The notes under the pieces: model-generated
Database searches by the model: none
What the model was told of the DNA's origin: nothing
The model's input: the letters and a program-made list of their open reading frames with translations, nothing else
NCBI RefSeq assembly: GCF_037042905.1
Contig: NC_087258.1
Location: 9,836,501 to 9,900,500 of the forward strand
Direction of reading: 5' to 3'
DNA length: 64,000 nucleotides
Origin: Lytechinus pictus
Lineage: Eukaryota > Echinodermata > Echinoidea > Temnopleuroida > Toxopneustidae
Program-made: the position numbers and the translations under genes
Part shown: piece after piece, positions 1 to 11,760 of the stretch
Position numbering within the stretch: the stretch's first letter is position 1
Layout: every line of letters starts with the position of its first letter

Positions 1-525
1 TGGAATGACCCTTTCTGTTTTATGTTTCACTGTTGTTTAATTTTATTTCACGAGGTAAAATGAAATGTTCTTTGCTTTTAAGAAAACTTGTTATTTCTTC
101 TTTTTTTGAAATGTAATATTATATTGTATTTTTCATGTATTCATTTTGTAATTTGTGTTTCGATTGTAATTTACTTCTGATCTTACATACTTTGTACACA
201 ATTTTGTGTAAGTGCAATTGTTGCAGTTTTAAAATGAAGACGGGACAAATACTGTCTAACATACTTTATCAACAGCATTTTCAGAAAGACCACATCTCTA
301 TATGAACCACTTGTTTTTCCTTTAGTCTTTCCCATTTAAATTATAATAAAATGCCTCTTTTATGTAGAGCTTAACAATATTTCTAAAAAGGTTTTATAAA
401 GACAGCTTATTGGCTGATCTCTATATGCATCAGTTTCACTGTAAATAATCAAATTGAATTGAATTGATTTTGTTACGAAGAACATACCAGCTTTATTTCT
501 TGTATCATCTCTTATGCCGTTACAG
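1..525. other. intron-like sequence upstream of the first visible exon
   Basis: AT-rich sequence with no long open frame. It ends in a good 3' splice site (CTTATGCCGTTACAG) at 525, so it is most simply the intron upstream of the exon at 526. No other feature is visible. Confidence 0.5.
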
Positions 526-1376
526 GGATATTCAACCTCAGAAACATGGTATGCTGTCCTGGACAAAGGAACAAACTATTGCAATCTTCACAACTTAATC
601 ACAGGTATGCTATGAACAGGTTTCTTAGAGGTCGAATATAACCCTTTGATTATTGACAATATGACACTCTAGTTTACATTATAATTATTATTTTTAGTTT
701 CAACAGTTCTGAAAATTAAAGTATTTCTCAAAATTTGGGAAGGACTATAATTTAATGAATAATATTTCTAGTTTTCAGCTGTCCCAAAAATTAAAAATTC
801 CACAGCATTTGGCAAGGACTTCTAATTTAAAGAATTCTTTAAGATTTTAAAAAAGCTAAATGGACAAGGCCCCATGAATTGAAATAAAAAAAAAATACAG
901 TAAAACCCACTGGAATGAAAGCAAAATACAATTAGGAAGCTTCTGTTTTCTCTTATATGACCTCTGCATGTAAAAGCCAATCAAGATTATTATTATGACA
1001 CAATTTAAAAAACTGCATTTATTTTGTGAACATGTATTTGAATGCAATTTGTTTTTGGATGGGAAGGTTTGTGAGGTTTTGATTTCCCAGTTTGGTGATA
1101 TCATCATTAATACCAATTAGACATAAGTGGACTGATTTGCATGTTGCAATAATGATGACTTTTAATATGATATTAGAGGAACAACAACAGAATATCATGG
1201 TGCAAAGTTACATCATCACAATGACCAAGCTTTGAAATTTGCACTGTAAATGTTGACTTCTTTACGTATTTTTCCCAAATTTAGGAAGTGGACTGGATGA
1301 AACAAAGGGCTATACAGAAAATACTAATGACGGCCAGTGTACCCAATTTTCTTCTGCAGATTGTGAGGTTTATTGA
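526..1376 (+). CDS. last two coding exons of an unrecognised gene (5' part outside window)
   Basis: Two exons are supported by splice signals and a shared frame. Exon 526-604 follows TTACAG and ends ACAG|GTATGC. Exon 1285-1376 follows AAATTTAG and ends in TGA at 1374-1376. The one leftover base of the first exon plus two of the second make an in-frame Gly codon. Together they encode a 56-residue C-terminus beginning GYSTSETWYAVLDKG and ending SADCEVY. It is rich in Tyr, Thr, Asn and Asp and has three cysteines (NYC, GQC, ADC), which would suit an extracellular or lumenal domain. I do not recognise the family. The rest of the gene must lie to the left of position 1. A possible AATAAA polyadenylation signal is at 3532-3537, which would imply a 2.1-kb 3' UTR. 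Confidence 0.6.
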
Positions 1377-4300
1377 TAGAATGGCTATCGTTATGATGTG
1401 TTAAGCTTCCAGGAGAACAATCTTAGAGAATTAAAATGCTCTCAAATTTGATAACAAATAGAATTAAATGCTAGATGCAATCTTATGTTGCAAAGTACTA
1501 CTCATTACACAGCGTGCATTTATAAACAAAGCCATATTGATTCATTGATGAATGTTTAATCACACATTTACTATGCACATGTATATTCAAGGTGTTTTGA
1601 GTACTGAGTACTAGTGTAAAAACATATTACTTTCATCAAGCAAATATATGTTACAGTTAAACTTGCATATTTAGCAAAGTTTTTCATCGTATAGTGAGGT
1701 ATAAAGTGAAATACTGCGATGTCCTTTCATCTATGATTGGAGAACTGGACATAGCAGGTTCTTTATCTAGAATTTTCTATTCCATCCTACAGTAGATTCC
1801 AAGCGGACAAATTCACCGTACGCCCTGAATAATGGATGAAACTGCTGTCCAGTTCTTCATAAAAAGGACATCTTCGTCGTCCTTTAGTTTTTGATGAACA
1901 TTTCACATACCGAGTCAAAACAGCCTAAAATAAGCATCCTTTTGCAGTGCATGATGGTACACACTGCTCACTTTCAGTAGGGAAAATTATCTTTTCCATG
2001 CAATAATTTCAGCCCTGAAGATTTCATTATTATCATTCCTCTAATTATGTAAGAGATATATAAATTTATTAGTATTATTAGATTTTATGTCTGATATGTA
2101 CAGAAGTATATGTATGCATTGATTGTAAATCAAAACTCTTGCTTAATTTCTGTAGTAGCGTATAATGATTTTCATTTTACTACTTTGTTTGCATTAAGAA
2201 AGAATACTTCAAGGCAATTTCTTGCAAGCTTATGGACACTCTAAAAGGAAAAACAAAGATCTGTAGTCATATCAAAAAATATTCTGAAAATTGATCTGAA
2301 AACTTGATATAAATTGCCTGGCTCTATTTTTTCTGTAATGTGTTTCTGTTGATTTCCTTGTAGAATTTGAAACAAGTATTTTTCATGAAATTCAACAATC
2401 TTTCACATTAAAAATGATTAAAATGAAAATAAGTTGACTTTCTGTTCTGTCTTTCTGGAGACCCGACATCGGACATGCAAAGCATGCATTATTTACATCT
2501 TCCAAGACAAACATATATTTCTGTGATCCCAAGATAAATTTTAATGAAATCCAGAAACAAATTTTTGCCCAATTTTTTTTTTCAACTGATCATTTCCTAA
2601 CCCTCCCCTCCAAAAAAAAAACCCTATTAAACATTTACATGGATTTTAGATTGTTTATGAGAGATTGTACTTAATTTCTGATTCAATTACATTTACTTTC
2701 AGAATTGTTGTAGTACAGGGTATATTAGATGTATTCTACCAAAGATGAAATTGCAGTATATGCATGTACTTAATGTAATCCACTCATGACAGTGATTATT
2801 AAAAAAATATTGGATCAGACTTTTTTCATCAAATTGGCAACATCAACAATTTTTTCATCATTTTTTCTGTTTGAATGTTATACAGGTTGTATCTGAAATA
2901 TTGAAAAAAATGAAATAATTAATTTAGAAATAAGAAGTTTTAAATATTGTCATTGAAAAATAGCCATCTATATTACTTTGGTGAGTTCCATGACATTGCC
3001 GTATTGAGGATTGTAGTGATTACTTTTCTTTTGAGCATTCTTTCACAAAATTTCTGTAGCCTTTCATGAATGGGATGATATTAATAGGAAATGTAGGATA
3101 CATCTGTATGAGAACTACAAGTATGTGTTTCATTTTGTTGTGAAAGTAGTGTAGTTGATTTTATAATAGATTTCAACACAAAATCTTTTTGTATGGTTTG
3201 ATATAAAAGGGAAAATTCTGCTTGTACGAAGCTCTGCTGATGGAGACCATTCCAAGGCCAATACATTTATTAACATTTTGTATTTTTCTTGTAATGTGTC
3301 CAGACAGAAATTAATTCATTTCAATCAAGTTGGTACATGATACCAACATTATAATTCTATTATGATTACCAGAGGTATAATGAATTTATGGACTGAAAAC
3401 TACTATAATTATCAATTTTTTATGTGATAAAAGACTCCCAAATGTAATATGCAATATTACAATATATAATATATAGTGGAATATTACTGTGACTGGACTT
3501 TCTGATTGATGTTTCTTATACACTTGGTATAAATAAAATTGATTCATAATCGGAATTCATATCGTCATTTTATTTATTAAATTAATCTTGTACTTCCAAT
3601 AATGAAAACTTCATTTCAAAATAGAAATTTAAATGTGATCCATATATGCATTGGTTTATGCTCAAATATAATCTATATGATCATCTGTTTCAAACCATAG
3701 TTTTTGTGGATTTTTATCCTCAATTAGGCTTAATTCAGTGCATATATTGAGAAAGTGTCCAAACATGAATGTTCCACACAGCTGCCTTTTTACTTAGATT
3801 GCTGAATAAATAAGTCCACAGTTTATGTAAATTAATCAGAACAAACAGTGGACTCATCAATGCTGTAACCTTACAAGCAGCAACAAGCACAAATTTAGTG
3901 CGCTGTGATAAAAGTGTGCATTCGTTACTGGATGCTTTCTCTATGTGCTTAATTAAGCGTAATCAATGCAAAATGCACAAGCTCTACATACAAGTATTTT
4001 AAACTGGTATGAAACTACAAAGTCACTATCTGAATGTGTGTCTTTCTGTATAGCGTAGCCTTATGGAACACATTCTTGGAGAGAAGACGATGAGACCTGT
4101 CTGTAATTTACATAAATTTATTGTGACATATGTACTGTTCTTTTTAGATTATTTCTTACATCTAATATTAAGGGAATTTCAATTTCCTAATGAAATTACA
4201 AATCTTCCAACATAAAGCTGAATAACCAGGGAAGCAGACTGGAGAAAGTGTGAATGAAATTGCTAGAAATGAAACAATTTTGCAGCCCTACAAGATGGCT

Positions 4301-5149
4301 GATATAAATGACAAAATCATGTGAACAGTTTACAGAGAAAGGGCTGTTGCAAGAAAATATTTGCAATAAATTACAAATCTGTTGCAATTTACAATTTAAA
4401 GATCAATTTTACAGGTAGCAAATGAGTTTACACTCCATACTGCAGGAAGCATATCAGCAATCAATTTCAAATTAGCAATTAATTAGCAAAACATATGATC
4501 AATTTGGGGACCTAAAATAGATTTGCGATTGATCATCGAGCCCCATTAGAGTGCAATTCATAAACATCATCCTCACTTTCTTCAACCTACTGTAAAAGCC
4601 TTGTCGCATTGTTCCCTGCAAGCCTTGCAGGTGAGTTGCGAGCCATTATCCACAACCCATCCGCAACAAATTTTGAGCATATTCAAAACCTTTCTGCGGG
4701 CAAATCAGACTTGTGCACGCTCCTGCAGGCAACTACTGTACGAGATGTCAATCCGAGTGACCTGACCTGCAGGAAGCAAAAATAGTCACAGGCAAGGCAT
4801 GCACAGAACGATGTGACAGGGCCTTATACTACTTGGCAGAAATCGTCAACATTACAAACATGTAACAAATTTTAAGCAACAACATAATCAAGAAGTTTTC
4901 TAAAGATGGACTGGGAACATTGGCATGATGTAATTCTCCATTTTTTTATCCTGATCAATTGTTGTCTTTGACATCTACCATGAACAGGAATCAGCATCTA
5001 CCGGTATTGACTTCAACTAATAGGGGTGGAACATATTCTTAGGTGCTAAGTCAGCTACATAATGACATATCAAGCACAAGAATGGGTTACCAGTCATAAG
5101 TAAAGTCAATTGTACAGTGTAATGCACGAGCAGCTTACCAGTATGTAAC
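1377..5149. other. 3' UTR / intergenic DNA
   Basis: AT-rich sequence without credible coding exons; open frames are short and lack splice context. The left part may be the 3' UTR of the preceding gene (AATAAA at 3532-3537). I see no RNA gene or long repeat here. Confidence 0.5.
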
Positions 5150-5555
5150 AAATCTACCATGGAAAATGTGCTTTAAATTCGGTGGATTCACAATATGGTG
5201 CACAATCTATTGGTTGCAGCGAACAGGCCAAATTTCTAACTTTGGGGTCGACATTGCGTGCAGGCGCAGGCAGTGCACAGTGCTAGTGCTTCAAAAATGA
5301 AAACCATATGGCAGGAATTCACCAAAACGGTCAAAATTTCGCAGTGAAATATGCGGTAAAATTTCTCTCCCACCTCCTGGACCCTAGTAAACGGCATATC
5401 TGGTCGAGCCGCGTCGGCCAGCGCTGAATAATTAGTACTAGCACGCGCAACTTTTCCCCATGGTGCATTGCGATTTTCGGCCTCTCCGCTGCAACCGATA
5501 GATGGCGCACTGTATTGTGAATCCACCGAATTGACTGCTGAGTTTATTACCATGG
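5150..5555. mobile_element. foldback (MITE-like) element, about 0.4 kb
   Basis: The sequence near 5176-5225 (AATTCGGTGGATTCACAATA, then a run including GGTTGCAGCG) is repeated as its reverse complement near 5485-5532 (CGCTGCAACC ... ATCCACCGAATT). TACCATGG boxes sit outside each arm, so the inverted symmetry extends to about 75 bp with mismatches. A sizeable minus-strand open frame inside is best explained as a by-product of the repeat. Target-site duplication is unclear. Confidence 0.65.
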
Positions 5556-6098
5556 TATATGTCTTGACCTTAGATAAATACGGACAGCTACCATAATATT
5601 AACTTTATCTAAGGCAATGCATATTTCCACGTGTTTAAGTGATGCATGATGGGTACAAATTAAAATGAATTAAAATATTATTTAACTTCAAAGTGTCCTA
5701 GTACAGACAGTTCTACTACATGAGACCAAATATTAGAATTGGGCATTTCTGGTTCTGCTGGGCAAGTCTACAAGATGATATCCGACAATATTACCAATGA
5801 CTTTGATAGGCATTCATAGCGCCCTCTATGGAAAAATATTCTAGTCCAAAACTACTAACCCAGCCTCAGGTTTCCGGCACTGAGTACTCAAGGAATGATC
5901 CTGCAGGGTAACCATTCATCTCACCTGGGTTGAGTGCGGCACAACATATCTGAATTCATGAACAAGTACTTGATCATTCTCCATAAATGTGGATGACGTG
6001 TTGTTCACTTTATTGCGCAACATTATACAGGTAAACTTGCATTATTCATCCTTCCATAAGCAGAATATTCGCCCAATTCAAATAAATTTTTTAGACCT

Positions 6099-6311
6099 GG
6101 GGGGTGTTTCATAAAAATTTAAGTATGACTTAAGTCGCACTTAAATGCTGACGCGTACATGATATGCAACGCGCGATCTTATTGATAGATATGCAGTAGT
6201 GCGCCTCCTCATGACACAATCTGACCAATGCGGTCAAACCTTTCACCCGTGCGCAAGTCGGTATTTAAGTGCGTCTCTAAGTCAAACTTAAATCTTCGTG
6301 AAACACCCCCC
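6099..6311. mobile_element. 213-bp foldback element with GGGGGGTGTTTCA ends
   Basis: The ends are perfect inverted repeats: GGGGGGTGTTTCA at the left and TGAAACACCCCCC at the right. The symmetry continues inward through AAATTTAAG/CTTAAAT-type and GACTTAAG-like segments. It lies just downstream of the nip7 stop codon, so it may be inside the nip7 3' UTR. It has no coding capacity; the transposase source is unknown. Confidence 0.75.
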
Positions 6312-6555
6312 AGATAATGCAAAACACATGTAATATACCACTTCTATATGGAATTTCTACTGAGTCAAGCAGATTTCTATGATCCCGGGAAGATTTCTGC
6401 AGTTCAAGAAGATCCACTACAGCAGAGTTTCCTGTAGATTCATTTTCTGTCCATATGGTATTACACCACCTTTCACTTTCCCCTCATCATTGTCTCTTCA
6501 TAAAGAGTCACTTTAGTTCAGAACATTCTCAGGACAGGGAGTCGGGGTGTTTCCC

Positions 6556-9500
6556 CTATAACAGTGTGTCCTCGTTCCTGAGGTATTCTCCTATATCGGC
6601 TTGATGGAAGACTATGATGGACATGGGATCGGTGTGTCTGCATTCCTGAGTTGATTTCGCTGCGACTCCAAAACCCTTCAAGAAAAAAAAAAAAAGTAGA
6701 GAGAAAAATCAGTCATGAGACACAAGTTGGCTGTCTTTGAAGGTTTGCATGGTAGTGAGACTAGATGATGTTTTTTGTTTCACCATGTAAGAAAGTCCGG
6801 AAAAGGACTGTTGGGTAATAGTTCAATTGCTCGAAACAAAGACCACCAGTTCGTCTAAGAACTATTGTCCGAAAGAATACCCAACAATCTTTTTCAGGAC
6901 TATGTTACATGGTGAAACCAAAAACTTTATCATCTAAGAATATATTACACACAACTTCTAAAATTTCTAAATGAAGACCTCTTTGACCAGGTTGGAAGAA
7001 TGAAAGTGTGATGGATGGACCATCTGAAAACATAATGCCTGCAGCAACCACCAGACAGTGGGCAGAGGCCTAATCAAGATCCACACTTCTCTTAAAAGTT
7101 AATCGGGAGGGGGGAGGGTATTACTAATTTACTACTCTTCATTTACAGCTTGTTTGAATATTGTCAGATTTTAGGCATTCAAAATATTCTGATCATGCTC
7201 AAGACCTTACCAGAGGTACGTCACTCATGGAGTAAATAACCACCCCTTGGTACTTCTCGGTGTTCTCCGTAATCCTTCCTAGACCCGACTTCAGAACATG
7301 GTTCCCATAGAGAAATGACTGCTCTGCTCCAGGTTTCACCCAAACCTTGCACTGAAAAAAATATAAACATACAAAGCATATTCAAATCTTACAATGTGCG
7401 GTGGCCACTTCATTTTGTTTTCAACCATTATTCTTTTGAAAACTCAGATACTAATTTATTAGGTTTCTACCACCCACAGTTCATTAAAGTTTTTTATTTA
7501 AAAGTGGCCCTGAAGCATTTCACCGACAATATGAAACTACGGACAAAGATTATATCATGAAATTCTCAGCTCATTACATCAATGAGAAGTGGTTGGGAAT
7601 CATAAGGAAAAAATGCTTAAAATATCTTATTTTGAATGGGCACCCAATTAAGATAAATCAAAATGTAAAATCCCCAAAGTTAGTCAATAAAACATATTTC
7701 AATTTTATATCCTCCACAAAACTTTTAGGACATTTTGTATATATTAATCCAAACATTCCTCTTTTTTTTTTTTTTTGGGGGGGGGGGGGGTAACCAAAAT
7801 TCAAAGTAAAATTATCATTGAATGAGCAGAGACTCACCTTAGCATACGGTGCTAAATAATCCAGTGCCGTTATGTGAAGCCTAAACTTCTTGGTCTTGGA
7901 GAATTTACCGAAGCAAGTTCCGAGGCTGATGAGGTTATCTCTGACAACACTTGCAGCACGTTTCATGATATCCTCACTGTCAAACAATAAGAATGATCCA
8001 TGAATAAGAAACATACATGGTCCCCCGCAGAATATTTCCCCCTCTCCCTCCAAAAAATCTTTGATAAGGCATATTTACTAGGGTAGACGATTGCCTTGGG
8101 TGCTAACCTTAACTGCCTGTTGCCCTCAAAATCCCTCTTTTACCAACAGGTGATTTTTGCAAAGAAGAAGCACCTGCCCTCATAAGGGCTTGCTACAAGG
8201 GTTGCAATCTGTCGAAACAGACAAATTTCAACGAGACCATGACACCTTAATAGGGAAGCAATGCCACATATTATTCTTAGAGGAATCAAACTGTTTTACA
8301 TTATAATAAGGATGCATATAAAATACAATCGATGTACATCTTTCATAATTCATATCATAAAATAGAAAAGAAATATTTAGTGGGTGTTCCCTCATCTTTA
8401 TAGTTCCCTCATTTGCAATGCATAGAACTGTTAATTTTGATAAATCATATGAAGCATAATTGAGGTTGTCATGAATCTCATATTTAAAAAAAAAATTGAC
8501 TTTCAAATTTTTGTGAAATTGTCAGCGCTATGACTGTCTGACTTTTCTTTATTTGTTCAGAACAACTTGGTGGACTTGGCAATCAAAGAATTAAATGAAG
8601 TGCATCGTCACCACGCCTACCTGACATAAAACACCCTGTCTCGGTGATATCTGAAGCAGTACATCCCATCTGACCTGTCAATTAAAAGCTTGATGTTCTC
8701 ACCAATACTGTGCAAACAAACAAACAAACAAACATTAATAAAATTAAAACAGAAACACCAAAACATCATTTGAACAAACAGTCAAACACAAAACTTCCAT
8801 CTTAAATAGTCACCTTGGCATGGCATTTTCAAATTTTGATTGGCTGGAAAAGCTTAGTCATTTTCACACAAAGAGAAGCAGCAGCAGGAGAGGGACTCGG
8901 GGGGGGGGGGAAGTAGAAGGCAATGAAGAGGAGAGTAGACAAGATTTGAAGATGAAAATAGGTGGGGAAGAGCAAGAGAGTAGGGAAGCAGATATGAAGA
9001 GGGAAGAGAAGAAGAGTAGAACTAGAAGAGCAGGGAGGAGTAGAGGACATGAGTGGAGAAGGGGAGGGTAGGAGCGAAGAAGGAAAAACAATATATGTAC
9101 GAGGAAAAAACATGAAAGAATAAATATTTATCAAAAGAAAAAAAGAACAATAGAATATTATAAGAACAAAAGAAAAAAAAAAGAATGAAAGAAAGAATAA
9201 TAATCTTGTTATGTTTACATTGACTAGCACACGTAATTGGTGTCGGCACTTGACAGGTGAATGAACTTTTCTAGACTTCTCGTGGGGAGGAATCTTTGAA
9301 AATTGAGGCAGTCCCTGTAAACTGGGACGATCCCATGCAGACCAGCACCTCTACTGACTAAAATGTGAATTGTATGCAAAGAATTATTATTTGTTAAATA
9401 ATAATTTGTGTATATAATTGTGTTACAAACAGCTCCTCATAGCTTAATTCATCTGAAGTATGTCATCTCGAATCAAAGGTCATGTGTTTTACAGCGCGGC

Positions 9501-11565
9501 GTGTGGCCGTGGGAACATTCAGCATTTCTGGAAGCAAGTGATCTTGACGTCTGGTAAGAAACCTTCCAATTTATTTTCTTGTCATGAATATTTTTGAAGG
9601 TGAAGCCTTCATATGCATTAAGAGTATAAAAAAGGTTTCAAAAAATAATAAATTCTGTATTAAAAAAAAGGGTTTGGATTTTCATCATGATCATCAACCA
9701 TTTTCGACACGCAGGTCTACGTCTAACCACAACGTAAACGTTATTGGGCCCAGCCATGCCTAACTTAGGCTACATGATAAAGATACAAATTATTAAAAAT
9801 ATCATCACGGTGTCCTCTCAAGGCTACATCGGGGCTAGCCAAGAGGCTCCTAGAGAGTAAACATTCACTACATGTGCTTACTCTCCACGGAGAATATGAT
9901 AAGACGCATATCCTTGATATGCGTCTTGTATTGTTGCTTTTGTGTAGCTTGGCAAAAAACAAAGAGAACAAGATGACGACGTAAACATCACGGCAAGTGT
10001 TTCTGTCTTTTCATAATATTTTTCTCTTTTTTTAATGAATTCTTGTTAAAAATGAAATCAATATTATAGAAATGTCGGGAATGAAGTTGTATCCCATTTA
10101 CATGATTTAGGGCTAGATCTAGTAGAAGATCGTAATAGTAGAAGATTGTTATAGTAGAAATCTCGGGGGCGAAACTTTAAGTTTTTTCGCGGTAGACCCA
10201 GAGCGCTCAAAAACTTGAATTTTGGGCATATTTTTGTGTACGCCCTCTATTGGTGGAAAGTATGTATGGCAAGACAATTTTCATTTTTCAATCTCTATTT
10301 TATATTAAGAAAAAAATAATTTAAAGAATCAAATTTACTTAAGAGCCAAGTTGTATGATGAATAGGTGTAATGGAAACTCTCAGTGTAAAAAAATCGGCG
10401 CTAATGCAGTTTCGCACCGGCCGATTACCAGCATACCTCATTACCAATCCTTGTTCCCAAATGTCATAACAAGTCTCTCAGTCACATTTCGAGGTCAATA
10501 TACCCACCTCTTTTCCAAATATCGCGATTGGGAACGGCTGTATTTCAGCTTTGATCTCGATGTCGTTGTTCGAATCCTCAGACATCACTTCGCGGATCGC
10601 TTGGATTCGCCGTAATGTTGATATGGACTGAAGTTAGCAACTAAATCATGCGAACATGTGGCGAACAAACTGCCAGCATGCTGCAGGCGAATCTTTTGGT
10701 CGCATAACTTCAGTCCATATCAACATTATGGCGCATGGCGAATCCAAGCGATCCCCCGGAGCGATCCGCGAAGTGATGTGTGAGGATATTCGAACAAAGA
10801 CATCGAGATCAAAGCTGAAATACAGACATTCCCGATCGCGATATTTGGAAAAGAGGTGGGTATAATGACCTTGAAATGTGGCTGAGAGACTTGTCATGAC
10901 ATTTGGGAACAAGTATTGGTGATGAGGTATGCTGGTAATCGGCCGGTGCGAAACTGCATTAGCGCCAAAAAATCAAGCATTTGTCATGTTTGTCCCAAAG
11001 TCAAAGAAAGAGAAAATAAGCCAAACATTGCCACCCTTATTTTGCCACACATGTATACTAATACTAACCTCGCAATACGTGTGAGTGCACATGGAGATAC
11101 AACAGAGAAAAAGGTTATATCATAACCTTGTTCATTGAATGAGTGCGTACATGGAAAAATTTATTTTAATTAAAAAAAATGTTAAAGAATAAAGTTAACA
11201 CTCCTCAAAACAGACATGACAGACGGCTGCCAGCTGTCTAATGAATTGGGACGCAATCCCTGGCTCCGTGGGGAGTAAGCACAATTATTTTTAGTTACTC
11301 TCTAGGAGCCTCCTGGCTAATCGGGGCGGGGATGGTAATAAATATGATTTTTACTGGTTCGATCCACAATTACAAATTTAACAAACAGGAAAGTGAACGA
11401 GTGGGACTGGATCAGTCTACACTACAGACAGTACAGAGACCAGAGTCAGGAAAATTCTCTCTAAAATAGAAGGAAAAAAGAAATGATATGAAAAAAATCA
11501 TTAGCTTACTATTTTGAAAGTTTTTCGAACAACGTCCTGGTTTCCTCTTCCGTCAAAGGGCGCAT
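6556..11565 (-). CDS. nip7: 60S ribosome subunit biogenesis protein NIP7 (complete, five exons)
   Basis: NIP7 is a nucleolar PUA-domain RNA-binding factor needed for 27S pre-rRNA processing and 60S subunit assembly. Coding exons on the minus strand are 11565-11510, 8707-8621, 7976-7838, 7351-7211 and 6675-6556, each with GT..AG borders and compatible phases. The product is exactly 180 aa, the length of the human protein. It starts [18 protein letters not shown], contains the family-typical [18 protein letters not shown] and [10 protein letters not shown] in the pre-PUA part, and has the PUA domain from about residue 95 ([20 protein letters not shown], then [10 protein letters not shown]). It ends YLRNEDTLL. 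An aromatic position after the YAK motif is Cys95 here. Intron 1 is 2.8 kb and holds foldback repeats; intron 4 holds another. A TTTATT (AATAAA on the minus strand) at 6014-6009 is a possible polyadenylation signal. Confidence 0.96.
6761..6936. repeat. inverted repeat in nip7 intron 4
   Basis: Two arms of about 65 bp face each other: TTTCACCATGTAAGAAAGTCC plus GACTGTTGGGTA on the left, and the reverse complement with mismatches on the right (CCCAACAATC ... GTTACATGGTGAAAC). This is probably a small foldback element. It lies wholly within the intron. Confidence 0.65.
7762..7790. repeat. poly-T/poly-G homopolymer block in nip7 intron 3
   Basis: Fifteen T (7762-7776) followed directly by fourteen G (7777-7790). 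Homopolymer lengths in assemblies are often uncertain. The G run could form a G-rich structure, but nothing suggests a function. Confidence 0.9.
8713..8734. repeat. (AAAC)n microsatellite next to nip7 exon 2
   Basis: Repeated AAAC units abut the exon 2 acceptor. On the nip7 (minus) strand this reads (GTTT)n followed by GCACAG, so the microsatellite supplies the T-rich tract of the splice acceptor. Confidence 0.85.
8872..9200. repeat. purine-rich low-complexity tract in nip7 intron 1
   Basis: Mostly A and G on the plus strand, with an uninterrupted G run near 8900. It gives rise to long open frames on both strands with extreme composition (Arg/Glu one way, Leu/Ser/Phe the other), which I do not accept as genes. 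Confidence 0.8.
9817..9927. repeat. dispersed repeat copy plus a perfect 12-bp hairpin
   Basis: Contains GAGGCTCCTAGAGAGTAA and TGCTTACTC, which recur inverted at 11262-11335. At 9901-9927 two perfect 12-bp arms (AAGACGCATATC and its complement) are separated by three bases. The two copies flank the 570-bp foldback element at 10397 and may be remnants of an outer, older foldback. Confidence 0.6.
10397..10966. mobile_element. 570-bp long-arm foldback element with 8-bp target duplication
   Basis: The outer ends are GGCGCTAATGCAGTTTCGCA and its reverse complement. The arms run about 240-270 bp (left to about 10636, right from about 10700) around a short centre. Direct repeats AAAAAATC flank it (10389-10396 and 10967-10974), the 8-bp duplication expected of hAT-type transposition. 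There is no transposase. Apparent open frames on both strands in the arms are mirror images of each other. Confidence 0.85.
11262..11335. repeat. inverted partner of the repeat at 9817
   Basis: Carries TTACTCTCTAGGAGCCTC, the reverse complement of the segment at 9817-9893, plus the matching GGAGTAAGCA. About 75 bp are recognisably shared. Confidence 0.6.
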
Positions 11566-11760
11566 GATGGGGCAAAATAAAGTGAAATCCGCTCTCCAAT
11601 TCTAAAATAGCAGCACACGATTGCACATGTGTGACCTTTGCCCTCTTGATGCGATTTCTGAATTCCGCTTCCGATCCGGGGACTGTCCGTGAACGGCTAT
11701 GGCGAGCGATTCACGCCAAATCAACAATTCCCACTCACTCGATTTACTCGTCTCAGACAA
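11566..11760 (-). promoter_or_regulatory. nip7: probable nip7 promoter / 5' UTR
   Basis: Directly upstream of the nip7 start codon, relatively CpG-rich compared with its surroundings. It contains an ETS-type motif on the minus strand (CGGAAGC, 11673-11667), common in TATA-less promoters of ribosome-biogenesis genes. No TATA box is evident. The transcription start was not located. Confidence 0.55.

Noticed and set aside
5236-5553. 105-codon minus-strand ORF
   Set aside because: Lies within a foldback element, has no splice or motif support.
7658-8053. Single minus-strand ORF of 131 codons
   Set aside because: It contains nip7 exon 3 but reads through into introns; the real product comes from the spliced exons.
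8829-9249. Overlapping open frames on both strands in the GA-rich tract
   Set aside because: Low-complexity purine sequence inside nip7 intron 1; the proteins are composition artefacts.
9495-9553. Possible plus-strand exon (TTTTACAG ... TCTG|GTAAGA)
   Set aside because: Good splice-like borders but only 59 bp, no partner exon found, and it lies in the nip7 intron on the opposite strand.
10355-11125. Several ORFs on both strands
   Set aside because: They are mirror images within the arms of the 570-bp foldback element.
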